A stretch of DNA of 27,163 nt from assembly GCA_947071955.1 (NCBI GenBank), contig CAMTGL010000005.1, forward strand, positions 1 through 27,163, in the 5' to 3' direction. A program made the position numbers and the translations under genes. Positions within the stretch are counted from its first letter, which is position 1; the number at the start of each line of letters is the position of its first letter. The notes below the pieces were generated by a model, which was not told the DNA's origin, made no database searches, and worked only from the letters and a program-made list of their open reading frames with translations. The DNA is from an uncultured Plesiomonas sp. (GTDB taxonomy: Bacteria; Pseudomonadota; Gammaproteobacteria; Enterobacterales; CAMTGL01). Shown here piece by piece: positions 8,047 to 16,013 of this stretch.

Positions 8047-8364
8047 TCAGTCAGAGAGTAGCAGTTTTTCTATCTCTGGGGGGATCTGCTGCGGCTGCGC
8101 TATTCTGACCTGCTTATGCCGGCCAAGTTCGCCTTTTTCGATACAAATTTGCCCTTTGGCTACGCGAAACTGTTTCGATAAAAACTTGGTGAGATGCGCA
8201 TTGGCTTTTCCATCAACGGGCGGGGCGGTGATCGCAATTTTTAGCTCTTCACCGTGCAGCCCGACTATCTGGTCACGGCTGGCTTTCGGCTGAATATAGA
8301 GGCGCAAAATCAGCGCCTCATTGTGGATATCCTGCTGTACCGCAGCGAGTGGTGCTGTACTCAC
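8047..8364 (-). CDS. yggU: YggU family protein (DUF167)
   Basis: A conserved 105-aa protein of unknown function. The core LRLYIQPKASRDQIVG and APPVDGKANAHLTKFL is diagnostic for the DUF167/UPF0235 family. It starts with GTG at 8364, whose bases overlap the yggT stop (GTGA), so it is probably translated by re-initiation after yggT. No good ribosome site is seen. Order yggT-yggU is the same as in E. coli. Confidence 0.92.
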   Translation of the reverse strand: MSTAPLAAVQQDIHNEALILRLYIQPKASRDQIVGLHGEELKIAITAPPVDGKANAHLTKFLSKQFRVAKGQICIEKGELGRHKQVRIAQPQQIPPEIEKLLLSD

Positions 8365-8915
8365 AGTTGCAGCCAGATGAAGCCGAACACATCAGTACCC
8401 AGATAGTTCAGTGCAATCAGGATAATTGACAGCAGCATGACCGACAGATCCAACCCACCCATTGGTGGTAAAATTCGGCGCAGTGGGGCAAGCAGAGGCT
8501 CAGTGAGCTGGAACAGCACGTAGTCCATCGGGCTGCGGCCTTGGCTTACCCAGCTCAGCAGTGCGCGGATCAGCAACACCCAGAAGATCATCTTACCGAT
8601 GGCTTTTACCGTTGCCAGCAGACCAAGCAGCAGATAGCCTGAACTCCAGAATGCCGCACCGGTTTGCACAACGGCAATCAGCGGGAATTTGATGATTTGA
8701 ATAACCACTACCAGTAGCAGAGTCGCGATATCCCAGCCACCGATACCCGGAATGAGGCGTCGTAGTGGTGCAACAACGGGTTGAGTTGCTTTGACAACAA
8801 ACTGTGAAAACGGGTTATAAAAATCAACGCGTGCCGCCTGCATCCAGACGCGCAGCAGCAGAATAAACACGTACAAATCAATAAAGGTACTGAGCAAAAA
8901 AGTTAAAGATTGCAT
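8361..8915 (-). CDS. yggT: YggT family integral membrane protein
   Basis: A polytopic inner-membrane protein of 184 aa made of two similar halves. Each half has a hydrophobic segment, then a positively charged stretch with PLRRLIP (about residues 50-56) or PLRRILP (about 145-151), then another membrane segment. About four to five membrane spans are expected. The family is linked to osmotic stress tolerance and, in its plant and cyanobacterial relatives, to membrane biogenesis; the molecular role here is unproven. It lies 24 bases after proC and overlaps yggU by 4 bases. Confidence 0.92.
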   Translation of the reverse strand: MQSLTFLLSTFIDLYVFILLLRVWMQAARVDFYNPFSQFVVKATQPVVAPLRRLIPGIGGWDIATLLLVVVIQIIKFPLIAVVQTGAAFWSSGYLLLGLLATVKAIGKMIFWVLLIRALLSWVSQGRSPMDYVLFQLTEPLLAPLRRILPPMGGLDLSVMLLSIILIALNYLGTDVFGFIWLQL

Positions 8916-8939
8916 CGCTACGCCTTGCAGTTAAGATAA

Positions 8940-9770
8940 TTAAAATAGTTTTTCCATTTCCTGTGCGCGTTTTACCGCGGCTTGCATAGCTTTGGCAACA
9001 GTTTCTGCCAAATGTTCTTCGTTAAATACCCGAATTGCCTCAGCCGTTGTGCCACCTTTAGAGGTGACTTGTGCTCGCAAGGCTTCAAGTGATAGCTGAG
9101 GATTTTCATCAACCATACGTGCCGCCCCCAGTGCTGCCTGCTGTACCAGTAAGCGTGCTATTTCAGGTGAGCATCCCATTTGCTGTGCTTCGGCCTGCAT
9201 CGCCTGCATAAATAAGAAAAAGTACGCAGGAGCACTGCCTGATGCAGCAATCACACTGTTAATGTCGCTCTCAGCCGCTAGCCAGCAAATTTTTCCAACC
9301 GCGCCCAGCAGTTGTTCGGCATATGTGCGGTCGGCAGCGGTAACGGCCGCTCCCGCATATAAACCACTCATGCCCGCACCGAGCAGTGCCGGCGTGTTTG
9401 GCATCACCCGAATAATGCGTTGCGCGCTAGGAAGCAGTTGTTGCAGGCGCGCGATAGAGACACCTGCAGCCAGTGAAATGACCAGTTTTCCGCGCATATC
9501 CAGATCATGCAAAGTGATTAACGCTTCGGCCATATTTTGCGGTTTTACGCCTAACACCACCACTTGTGCATTGCTGGCCGCATCAAGGTTTGAAGTATCG
9601 GTTCGAATACCATAACGCTCACCTAACTGGTGGCGCGTTTGTGCAGTTCGATTGGTGGCACAAATGGCTTGAGGTGGATAACCGGCTTTACATAGCCCTG
9701 CAATGATCGCCTGCGCCATATTGCCTGCGCCTAAAAATGCAATGTGTGGATAATCCTGTTCCTTTGTCAT
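8940..9770 (-). CDS. proC: Pyrroline-5-carboxylate reductase
   Basis: ProC reduces 1-pyrroline-5-carboxylate to proline with NAD(P)H, the last step of proline synthesis. The N-terminal dinucleotide-binding motif is FLGAGNMAQAII (near residues 13-24), followed by VLGVKPQ and the conserved VISLAAGVS and RVMPNTPA stretches. The C-terminal dimerisation/substrate domain includes the ASGSAPAYFF and VTSKGGTTAEAI signatures. Length of 276 aa is normal. AAGGAG lies about 8 bases before the ATG. The yggS-proC pairing is common in bacteria and fits a PLP/amino-acid metabolic link; in E. coli K-12 proC is elsewhere. Confidence 0.96.
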   Translation of the reverse strand: MTKEQDYPHIAFLGAGNMAQAIIAGLCKAGYPPQAICATNRTAQTRHQLGERYGIRTDTSNLDAASNAQVVVLGVKPQNMAEALITLHDLDMRGKLVISLAAGVSIARLQQLLPSAQRIIRVMPNTPALLGAGMSGLYAGAAVTAADRTYAEQLLGAVGKICWLAAESDINSVIAASGSAPAYFFLFMQAMQAEAQQMGCSPEIARLLVQQAALGAARMVDENPQLSLEALRAQVTSKGGTTAEAIRVFNEEHLAETVAKAMQAAVKRAQEMEKLF

Positions 9771-9849
9771 TTTGATGACTCCTTGTTTTTTTATGCTTTA
9801 GTATGGCGTGGCAGCGGTATAGCGGCGGACAACCGGTTTTTGTGTTTAT

Positions 9850-9879
9850 ACCGCATAAGGCATGACCGCATAAAGCATG
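9850..9879. repeat. Tandem 15-base duplication
   Basis: ACCGCATAAGGCATG is followed directly by ACCGCATAAAGCATG (one mismatch) in the 146-base gap between yggS and proC. It may be a recent duplication. It adds no obvious promoter or terminator. Confidence 0.75.
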
Positions 9880-9916
9880 CCGAATGACGCGTACTGAATA
9901 ACGGATGTTAGCTAAC

Positions 9917-10621
9917 CTATACCAGATACTCTCTGGCACCAAAAATTGCAGTACCAATACGAACTAGCGTGCTGCCTGCTGCAATGGCAGCATCAAGATC
10001 ACCGCTCATTCCCATAGAGAGTGTATCGACCTCTGGATGAGTCAGCTTTAGCTGTTCAAATGCTGCCTGTAAACGGGCAAATTCAGCATATTGCTCATCA
10101 TAGGTGGCCGTTTCTTCAGGAATAGTCATCAGCCCACGCAGTTGTAAGTGCGGCAGTGTGGCGATCAGATCGGCCAATGGCTGAATTTGGGCGAAATCGA
10201 CCCCTGATTTACTCGCTTGCTGGCTAACATTGACCTGAATCAGCACATTTAACGGCGCTTTGTCGGCAGGCCGCTGTTCGTTCAGGCGTTGAGCGATTTT
10301 TGCGCGATCAACGGTATGCATCCAGTCAAAATTTTCGGCCACCAAACGGCTTTTGTTACTTTGTAGTGGGCCGATAAAGTGCCAGACAAGCTCTGCTCCC
10401 TCAGGTTCGGTGGCAAAGAAAGTGATTTTATCCACCCCCTCTTGCACATAATTTTCACCAAATGCCCGCTGTCCGGCTGCAATGGCTTCTTGTACCGCAC
10501 TCACGGGTTTGGTTTTACTCACCGCCAGCAGCGTGACAGATTCTGGAGACCGCTCGCATTTTACAGCGGTAGCGGCAATTTGTTGATTCATCGCGTGTAG
10601 GTTTTCTTTAATATTTCGCAT
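9917..10621 (-). CDS. yggS: PLP homeostasis protein YggS
   Basis: A single-domain PLP-binding barrel protein (COG0325) that keeps pyridoxal phosphate and amino-acid pools in balance. It is not itself a known enzyme. The cofactor Lys is K36 in LLAVSKTKP, and HFIGPLQSNK, the RGLMTIP stretch and SMGMSGDLDAAI with GTAIFG near the C-terminus are all typical. Length is 234 aa, as in E. coli. The ATG at 10621 has no good ribosome site. Met11 is an alternative, but the family N-terminus agrees with the longer form. It is divergent from pilT with only 23 bases between them, so both promoters must extend into coding sequence. Confidence 0.95.
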   Translation of the reverse strand: MRNIKENLHAMNQQIAATAVKCERSPESVTLLAVSKTKPVSAVQEAIAAGQRAFGENYVQEGVDKITFFATEPEGAELVWHFIGPLQSNKSRLVAENFDWMHTVDRAKIAQRLNEQRPADKAPLNVLIQVNVSQQASKSGVDFAQIQPLADLIATLPHLQLRGLMTIPEETATYDEQYAEFARLQAAFEQLKLTHPEVDTLSMGMSGDLDAAIAAGSTLVRIGTAIFGAREYLV

Positions 10622-10644
10622 GCTATTGTTTTCAAGGAAATGAA

Positions 10645-11748
10645 ATGGATATCACAGAACTGTTGGCTTTTAGTGTAAAGCATAATGCCTCGGATCTGCA
10701 CCTTTCTGCGGGTAATCCGCCGTTGATTCGTGTTGATGGTGAAGTGCGTCGCGTTAATATGCCTTCTCTCGACGGGCGCGAAGTGCGTCGTCTGGTGTAT
10801 GACATTATGAATGATGTGCAGCGCCGAGATTTCGAAACCGAGATGGAGCTTGATTTCTCATTTGAACTGGCCGGTATTGGCCGTTTTCGGGTCAATGCCT
10901 ACCAGCAGCAGCGCGGCATTGCGGCCGCTCTTCGTACTATTCCCACAGATATACCAACATTAGACCAATTAAACGCGCCTGAAGTGTTTCGGAATATTGC
11001 CATGCAGCCGCGTGGCTTGGTATTGGTCACCGGCCCTACCGGTTCGGGTAAGTCAACCACACTGGCGGCGATGGTCAATTATGTGAATCAGAATCAACAC
11101 CACCATGTGCTCACCATTGAAGACCCGATAGAGTTTATTCATACCAGTAATAAATGTTTGGTTAATCAGCGTGAGGTGCATCGGCACACCCACAGTTTCA
11201 GTGCCGCGTTGCGCTCGGCGCTGCGTGAAGACCCTGATGTTATTTTAGTGGGGGAGTTACGTGATCTGGAAACCATCCGTTTAGCCTTAACTGCAGCTGA
11301 AACCGGACATCTGGTGTTTGGTACGCTGCATACCAGTTCCGCCGCTAAAACCATTGACCGTATTGTGGATGTATTCCCTGGTGCGGAAAAAGATATGGTA
11401 CGGGCGATGTTGTCTGAATCACTAAAAGCGGTGATTTCACAAGTATTGCTGCGCAAAGAGGGCGGTGGTCGAGTTGCAGCGCATGAAATCATGCTAGGAA
11501 CTCCGGCCATTCGTAACCTGATCCGTGAAGATAAAATCCATCAGATTTACTCGATTTTGCAAACTAGCTCGCGGCAAGGCATGCAAACGCTCGAGCAGGC
11601 GTTAACCACGTTGGTCAGCCAAGGTGTTATTCGTCAAGAAGAGGCACAGCGCAAGATGAACTCCATGATGGATGGCATCAATAACGGCAACAGCGGCAGT
11701 TATAACAACAGCAGCGCGGGAGTGATGGGGCATGGTTTCGCTGGATGA
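10645..11748 (+). CDS. pilT: Type IV pilus retraction ATPase PilT
   Basis: This hexameric ATPase at the cytoplasmic base of the type IV pilus powers retraction and twitching. An N-terminal PAS-like domain spans about 1-100. Walker A is GPTGSGKST (130-138), the Asp box lies near TIEDPIE (158-164), Walker B is VILVGELRD with E204, and the His box is AETGHLVFGTLHT (218-230). The AIRNLIRE motif (288-295) is a PilT hallmark that separates it from PilB. At 367 aa it is about 20 residues longer than typical PilT because of a Gly/Asn/Ser-rich tail from about residue 344. AAGGA lies 6 bases before the ATG. Its last 17 bases overlap pilU. Confidence 0.96.
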   Translation: MDITELLAFSVKHNASDLHLSAGNPPLIRVDGEVRRVNMPSLDGREVRRLVYDIMNDVQRRDFETEMELDFSFELAGIGRFRVNAYQQQRGIAAALRTIPTDIPTLDQLNAPEVFRNIAMQPRGLVLVTGPTGSGKSTTLAAMVNYVNQNQHHHVLTIEDPIEFIHTSNKCLVNQREVHRHTHSFSAALRSALREDPDVILVGELRDLETIRLALTAAETGHLVFGTLHTSSAAKTIDRIVDVFPGAEKDMVRAMLSESLKAVISQVLLRKEGGGRVAAHEIMLGTPAIRNLIREDKIHQIYSILQTSSRQGMQTLEQALTTLVSQGVIRQEEAQRKMNSMMDGINNGNSGSYNNSSAGVMGHGFAG

Positions 11749-12841
11749 TTTACTGCAAGAGATGCTGCGCTGCGGGGCATCAGATCTGTACATTTCCGTT
11801 GATGTTGCCGCGCAATTGCGAATCAACCATGAGTTGAATGCCTACGGTGATCCGCTGGATATTAATACGGTGACCGAGCTGGTGGGAGCAGCAATGGGGC
11901 CCGACCGGTTTTTGGAGTATTGCCGCTTGAAAGAGGGCAATATGGCGCTGGTTCGGCCATTTGGCCGTTTTCGTGTTTCAGGGTTTTGGCAGCGTGAGTT
12001 GCCGGGTATGGTCATTCGTCATATCCGCACCGATATTCCGACGATTGATGAGTTAGGTTTACCGCCATTAGTCGGTGAGTTGGCGATGACCCGTAAGGGG
12101 TTAATTTTGGTGGTGGGCGCAACCGGCAGCGGTAAAACAACCACACTGGCGGCGATGCTGGGCTACCGTAATCAGTATGATCAAGCGCATATTTTAACGG
12201 TTGAAGACCCGATAGAGTTTATCCACCCGAATAAGCGCTGTTTGATTACTCAGCGCGAAGTTGGGATGGATACCGAGAGCTATGAAATTGCGCTCAAAAA
12301 TGCACTGCGTCAAGCTCCAGATGTGATTCAAGTGGGGGAGATTCGGGCGCGCGATACTCTACAGCATGCGGTCTCATTTTCTGAGACGGGCCATTTGTGT
12401 ATTGCCACGTTACATGCAAACAATGCTAGCCAAGCATTAGAGCGAATGGTGCATATGATCCCTGAAAGCAGCCGTGAAGCATTTTTGTTTGATTTATCCA
12501 ATAACCTGCGGGCGATTATTGGCCAGCAGTTAGTACCAGGAATTGTGCAGGGAAAGCGCTTGCTGGTGCATGAGATTTTGATCAATACACCACGGGTGAC
12601 CGACTTGCTGCGCAAAAATCAGCTGTTTGAGCTGCGAGAGGTCATGGCGCGCAACAGTGAGATTGGCATGTGTACGTTTGATCAATCACTGTATGAGCTG
12701 TATCGCCGCGGGCTTATCAGTTATACCGATGCCATTCACTATGCTGAGTCAGCCAATGATTTACGCTTGCAGATCCGCAGTAACGGTGATGAAGATTTTT
12801 CGCAAAATACCTTTGATAACGTTACCGTTGATTTGGGATAA
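11732..12841 (+). CDS. pilU: PilT-dependent retraction ATPase PilU
   Basis: A paralogue of PilT that supports forceful pilus retraction together with PilT. It has Walker A GATGSGKT (129-136), Walker B in VIQVGEIRARD, the His box SETGHLCIATLHA and, like other PilU proteins, no AIRNLIRE motif. The C-terminal region LRIQ-like ending (NDLRLQIRSNGDEDF) is normal for PilU. Length is 369 aa. The ATG at 11732 lies inside the pilT tail, with GGGAG 9 bases upstream, so the two are co-translated. E. coli has only a PilT-like gene (yggR) at this place. Confidence 0.95.
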   Translation: MVSLDDLLQEMLRCGASDLYISVDVAAQLRINHELNAYGDPLDINTVTELVGAAMGPDRFLEYCRLKEGNMALVRPFGRFRVSGFWQRELPGMVIRHIRTDIPTIDELGLPPLVGELAMTRKGLILVVGATGSGKTTTLAAMLGYRNQYDQAHILTVEDPIEFIHPNKRCLITQREVGMDTESYEIALKNALRQAPDVIQVGEIRARDTLQHAVSFSETGHLCIATLHANNASQALERMVHMIPESSREAFLFDLSNNLRAIIGQQLVPGIVQGKRLLVHEILINTPRVTDLLRKNQLFELREVMARNSEIGMCTFDQSLYELYRRGLISYTDAIHYAESANDLRLQIRSNGDEDFSQNTFDNVTVDLG

Positions 12842-12855
12842 CCGGATTGGGTTTT

Positions 12856-12883
12856 AAGCCACTGGGGATAGGGGCAGTGGCTT
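12856..12883. terminator. Weak hairpin between convergent pilU and ruvX
   Basis: AAGCCACTG (12856-12864) pairs with CAGTGGCTT (12875-12883), 9 base pairs with a 10-base loop, in the 71-base gap between converging genes. No T-run follows on either strand, so it is a candidate terminator by position only. Confidence 0.4.
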
Positions 12884-12912
12884 ATCGGGAAGGGGCGCTG
12901 TTGGATGGGGGA

Positions 12913-13332
12913 TTACCCCAAATTTTGCTCAAACCAGCTCTCTAAAATGACGCTGGCAGAGGTGGCATCAACGCGGCCTTTATCAAGTGCGCGGTAACCG
13001 CCGTGTGAAAACAGGTGTGAGCGAGCCTCAACGGTTGATAACCGTTCATCATGCAATGCGATAGCCTGCCCAAATCGGCCATGGATCCGGTTAGCAAATT
13101 TGCGGGCAAGTGCAGTCACTGGCTGTTCTGTGCCATCCATATTCAGGGGTAAGCCGACCACCACCAAATCAGGTTTCCACTCTTTGAGCAGTTTTTCTAC
13201 CTGCGTCCAGTCTGGAATTCCGTCGCGGGCTTTGAGCGAAGCTATCGGCCTTGCGGTGGCGGTAATCTCTTGCCCGATTGCAACACCGATACTTTTAGTG
13301 CCGAAATCAAATGCCATCATTGTACGGCTCAT
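12913..13332 (-). CDS. ruvX: Putative pre-16S rRNA nuclease / RuvX family (YqgF)
   Basis: An RNase H-fold nuclease of 139 aa, proposed to finish 16S rRNA 5' processing and earlier described as a Holliday junction resolvase homologue. The N-terminal catalytic Asp is D9 in AFDFGTKSIGVAIG. The VVGLPLNMDGT motif and the Asp/Glu residues in LHDERLSTVEA and GRVDATSASVIL complete the YqgF pattern. The start overlaps the yqgE stop by 4 bases (ATGA), with AGG about 9 bases upstream. It is the last gene of the rsmE-gshB-yqgE-ruvX series, the same order as in E. coli. Confidence 0.94.
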   Translation of the reverse strand: MSRTMMAFDFGTKSIGVAIGQEITATARPIASLKARDGIPDWTQVEKLLKEWKPDLVVVGLPLNMDGTEQPVTALARKFANRIHGRFGQAIALHDERLSTVEARSHLFSHGGYRALDKGRVDATSASVILESWFEQNLG

Positions 13333-13892
13333 GCGTGACCTGCTTGTGGTGCTATCTGGCGAATATCAATACCCAGTTTTTTGGCGGTGGTTTGCCAGCG
13401 CTCACTGATCGGGGTGTTAAACAAAATATCGGGGTCAGCATCAACAATCAGCCATGCGTTTTCTTTGATCTCGGCTTCGAGCTGATCTTTATCCCAGCCG
13501 GCATAACCTACGGCAACCAGTACGTTCTCTGGCTGTGCGGCTGTTCCGAGTGTGTGCAAAATATCACCTGAAGTGGTAATCATCACTTCAGGGGCAAGCT
13601 GCAAACTAGAGTCAAATTTATCACATGGTGTATGCAGGATAAATCCGCGATCAGGCGCTATTGGCCCACCGGCGAGCACTTGTTTGTCGAGCCGTTTATT
13701 GATATCGCGCGGTTCAGGCGTGATATCAATCTGCGTTAGCATCTCTTCAATGGTCATCTCTGCGGTACGAGTTAGGGCAATGCCCATTGCGCCGTCAGTT
13801 TCTGAATGCTCACAGATATAAATAACGGATTTTTTGAAAAACGGGTCTTGCATGCCCGGCATGGCAACAAGAAAATGGTTCTGCAAGTTCAT
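13329..13892 (-). CDS. yqgE: YqgE/AlgH family protein (UPF0301)
   Basis: A conserved 187-aa cytoplasmic protein of unknown biochemical role. The start NLQNHFLVAMPGMQDPFF, the motif VLAGGPIAPDRGFILH and the GYAGWDKDQLEAEI stretch are diagnostic of the family. No strong ribosome site precedes the ATG at 13892. It lies 188 bases downstream of gshB and overlaps ruvX by 4 bases. The gshB-yqgE-ruvX linkage is widely conserved. Confidence 0.95.
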   Translation of the reverse strand: MNLQNHFLVAMPGMQDPFFKKSVIYICEHSETDGAMGIALTRTAEMTIEEMLTQIDITPEPRDINKRLDKQVLAGGPIAPDRGFILHTPCDKFDSSLQLAPEVMITTSGDILHTLGTAAQPENVLVAVGYAGWDKDQLEAEIKENAWLIVDADPDILFNTPISERWQTTAKKLGIDIRQIAPQAGHA

Positions 13893-13983
13893 TGTTTGTC
13901 GGGTTCGCTTGTAGTCAAAACAGCGTGCAGTATGCCGTGCTGTGGTGAGTAAGTCACCTGTCTGGTGATGATTCAGGGTTGAG

Positions 13984-14016
13984 ATCAGGCGAAGAGTCTA
14001 ACTCATTTCGCCTGAT
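13984..14016 (-). other. Perfect 10-base-pair hairpin between gshB and yqgE
   Basis: ATCAGGCGAA (13984-13993) pairs with TTCGCCTGAT (14007-14016) around a 13-base loop. It lies in the unusually long 188-base gap between gshB and yqgE. There is no T-run, so it may be a transcript-stabilising or processing hairpin that uncouples the two genes rather than a terminator. Confidence 0.4.
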
Positions 14017-14080
14017 GCTCCCTGCATTTAAGTGGCATTTTTGCAGCTATTACGCAGGTTGTTAGCCATGGTTATGCAGA

Positions 14081-15028
14081 TTATTGCGCGATGCGGGCTT
14101 CGATAGCATCCATCAACATTGCGGTAATCGAGACCGGAAACGCCGCTTCAATTTCGCGGATACAGGTCGGGCTGGTGACGTTGATTTCGGTGAGTTTATC
14201 GCCGATAACGTCAATACCAACAAAAATCAGCCCTTTTTGCTTTAAAATCGGTGCCACAGTCTGGGCGATATGCCAGTCTGATTCGGTCAGTGGGCGTGCT
14301 TCGCCACGGCCACCGGCTGCCAGATTTCCGCGTGTTTCACCCTGTTTAGGGATACGGGCCAAGCAGTACGGAACTGGCTCACCATCTACCACTAAAATTC
14401 GTTTGTCACCGTCAGTAATGGCCGGCACAAAGGTCTGTGCCATGCAGTAGTTTTGCTCATAGTGGGTCAGGGTTTCGATAATCACTGACAGATTAGGATC
14501 GTTCTCTTTCACACGGAAAATAGATGTTCCACCCATACCATCAAGCGGCTTGAGAATAATATCGCCATGCTTTTGATGGAAGGTGCGGATCATGTCAGCG
14601 CTGCGGCTAACCAGCGTGGTCGGCGTGAGTTCAGGAAACCAGGCGGTGAATAGTTTTTCGTTACAATCGCGCAGGCTTTGTGGCTTATTGACAATCAGCG
14701 TACCCGTCTCTTCGGCGCGTTCGAGAATATAGGTGGCGTAGATGTATTCGGTATCAAACGGCGGGTCTTTACGCATCAAAATAACATCAAGATCGCCCAG
14801 AGAGATCTGTTGCTCAGTACCAAAATCATACCAGTGCTGTTTATCGTTTTGTACGGTCAGCGTGCGGGTGCGAGCTTTGGCTTCGCCGCTCTCTAAATAG
14901 AGGTCTGCCATTTCCATATAGTGCAGCTGATAACCGCGTGCTTGTGCTTCTTGCAGCATCGCAAAGCTAGAGTCTTTTTTGATGTTGATGTCCGCAATCG
15001 GGTCCATCACGATACCCAACTTAATCAT
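14081..15028 (-). CDS. gshB: Glutathione synthetase
   Basis: GshB joins glycine to gamma-glutamylcysteine using ATP, the second step of glutathione synthesis. The product is 315 aa (316 in E. coli) and similar throughout. The N-terminal domain starts MIKLGIVMDPIADINIKKD. The ATP-grasp domain has ILKPLDGMGGTSIFRV (near 157-172), and the DVIGDKLTEINVTSPT stretch carries the Mg and substrate contacts. AGGAG lies about 5 bases before the ATG. rsmE ends 14 bases upstream. Confidence 0.97.
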   Translation of the reverse strand: MIKLGIVMDPIADINIKKDSSFAMLQEAQARGYQLHYMEMADLYLESGEAKARTRTLTVQNDKQHWYDFGTEQQISLGDLDVILMRKDPPFDTEYIYATYILERAEETGTLIVNKPQSLRDCNEKLFTAWFPELTPTTLVSRSADMIRTFHQKHGDIILKPLDGMGGTSIFRVKENDPNLSVIIETLTHYEQNYCMAQTFVPAITDGDKRILVVDGEPVPYCLARIPKQGETRGNLAAGGRGEARPLTESDWHIAQTVAPILKQKGLIFVGIDVIGDKLTEINVTSPTCIREIEAAFPVSITAMLMDAIEARIAQ

Positions 15029-15042
15029 ATGTACTCCTTAAC

Positions 15043-15777
15043 TTAACCGAGGTCGCCAAAGCGAACTTGTAGTGCGGTAATCGCGGTAAGCGCCGCAGTT
15101 TCTGTGCGTAATACCCGTGGGCCGAGCAGCGTTTCGGTAAAATGATAGGTCTCTGTCATGCCTATCTCCTCTGCCGATAACCCACCTTCGGGACCAATCA
15201 GCAAACGTACACCGGCAGGCGGCAGCGCAGGCAGTGTATTAATGCTGTAGCGTGCGCGCGGGTGTAAATTTAGCTTTAAGCTGCCATCTTCCTCGGCACA
15301 CCACTGTTCAAGTTTCATCAGTGGGCGAATTAGCGGTAGGGTATTGCGTCCGCACTGTTCACAGGCAGCAATCGCAATTTTTTGCCACTGCTGGATTTTT
15401 TTCTCCATCCGCTCGGCATCGAGTTTCACGCCGCAGCGCTCAGAAATCAGCGGCGTGATCACGTTCACGCCCAGCTCGACCGATTTTTGAATGGTGAACT
15501 CCATTTTTTCACCGCGTGAGATCACCTGCCCAAGGTGCAGTTGCAAAGGAGATTCGCGGTTATCAGCGTGTTGAGCGGTGATATTCACCTGCACCTGTTT
15601 TTTGCTGTTTTCGGTGATGCTGGCACTGAACACCTGATTGCTGCCATCAAACAGCGCGAGTTGATCGCCAACTCGCATGCGCAGTACGCGTCCGACATGG
15701 TTGGCTGCATCTTCTGACAGTGCGACAGTCTGCCCGATCTCTATATGATGAGGGTGATAAATACGTGGTATGCGCAT
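15043..15777 (-). CDS. rsmE: 16S rRNA m3U1498 methyltransferase RsmE
   Basis: RsmE methylates N3 of U1498 in 16S rRNA of the 30S subunit, using SAM. The N-terminal PUA-like domain starts MRIPRIYH. The C-terminal SPOUT domain has the trefoil-knot SAM-binding motifs LLIGPEGGLSAEEI (about 191-204) and LGPRVLRTETAALTAI. Length of 244 aa is normal. The ribosome site before the ATG at 15777 is weak. In E. coli endA precedes this gene; here the efflux operon lies between them. Confidence 0.96.
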   Translation of the reverse strand: MRIPRIYHPHHIEIGQTVALSEDAANHVGRVLRMRVGDQLALFDGSNQVFSASITENSKKQVQVNITAQHADNRESPLQLHLGQVISRGEKMEFTIQKSVELGVNVITPLISERCGVKLDAERMEKKIQQWQKIAIAACEQCGRNTLPLIRPLMKLEQWCAEEDGSLKLNLHPRARYSINTLPALPPAGVRLLIGPEGGLSAEEIGMTETYHFTETLLGPRVLRTETAALTAITALQVRFGDLG

Positions 15778-15879
15778 AGGTCACTAGTGATATGTAGTAG
15801 TCAATTATATGGTCATCTTAACATGCCTCTTGGGGCGCTGCTGCTTTGTATCAAAACTTGTTTTTGTGTGATCTAGATC

Positions 15880-15908
15880 TTGCTGTTAGTTAGCTGGCTA
15901 ACTATAAT
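15880..15908 (+). promoter_or_regulatory. Promoter with perfect palindromic operator, MarR-led efflux operon
   Basis: TTGCTG (15880-15885) is followed after exactly 17 bases by a consensus TATAAT (15903-15908). The spacer is filled by the perfect palindrome TAGTTAGC-TG-GCTAACTA (15887-15904), the size and position expected for a MarR-family dimer blocking RNA polymerase. The palindrome is seen directly. That the regulator encoded 105 bases downstream binds it is inferred. Confidence 0.7.
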
Positions 15909-15965
15909 CCAAACCAACAAGCTGTGTGAACTTTGTTGCATTGGGCATCATCAGGCCAATATTGC

Positions 15966-15985
15966 GGCATACTATAATGTATACC
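15966..15985 (+). promoter_or_regulatory. Second TATAAT inside an imperfect dyad
   Basis: A second exact TATAAT (15973-15978) is flanked by GGCATAC and GTATACC, a 7-base dyad with one mismatch. No good -35 is found 16-18 bases upstream. It could be a second regulator site or a weaker promoter 29 bases from the GTG start of the MarR gene. Confidence 0.4.
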
Positions 15986-16013
15986 TGCAAAGGGCTTATT
16001 GTGAGGTGAGCGC

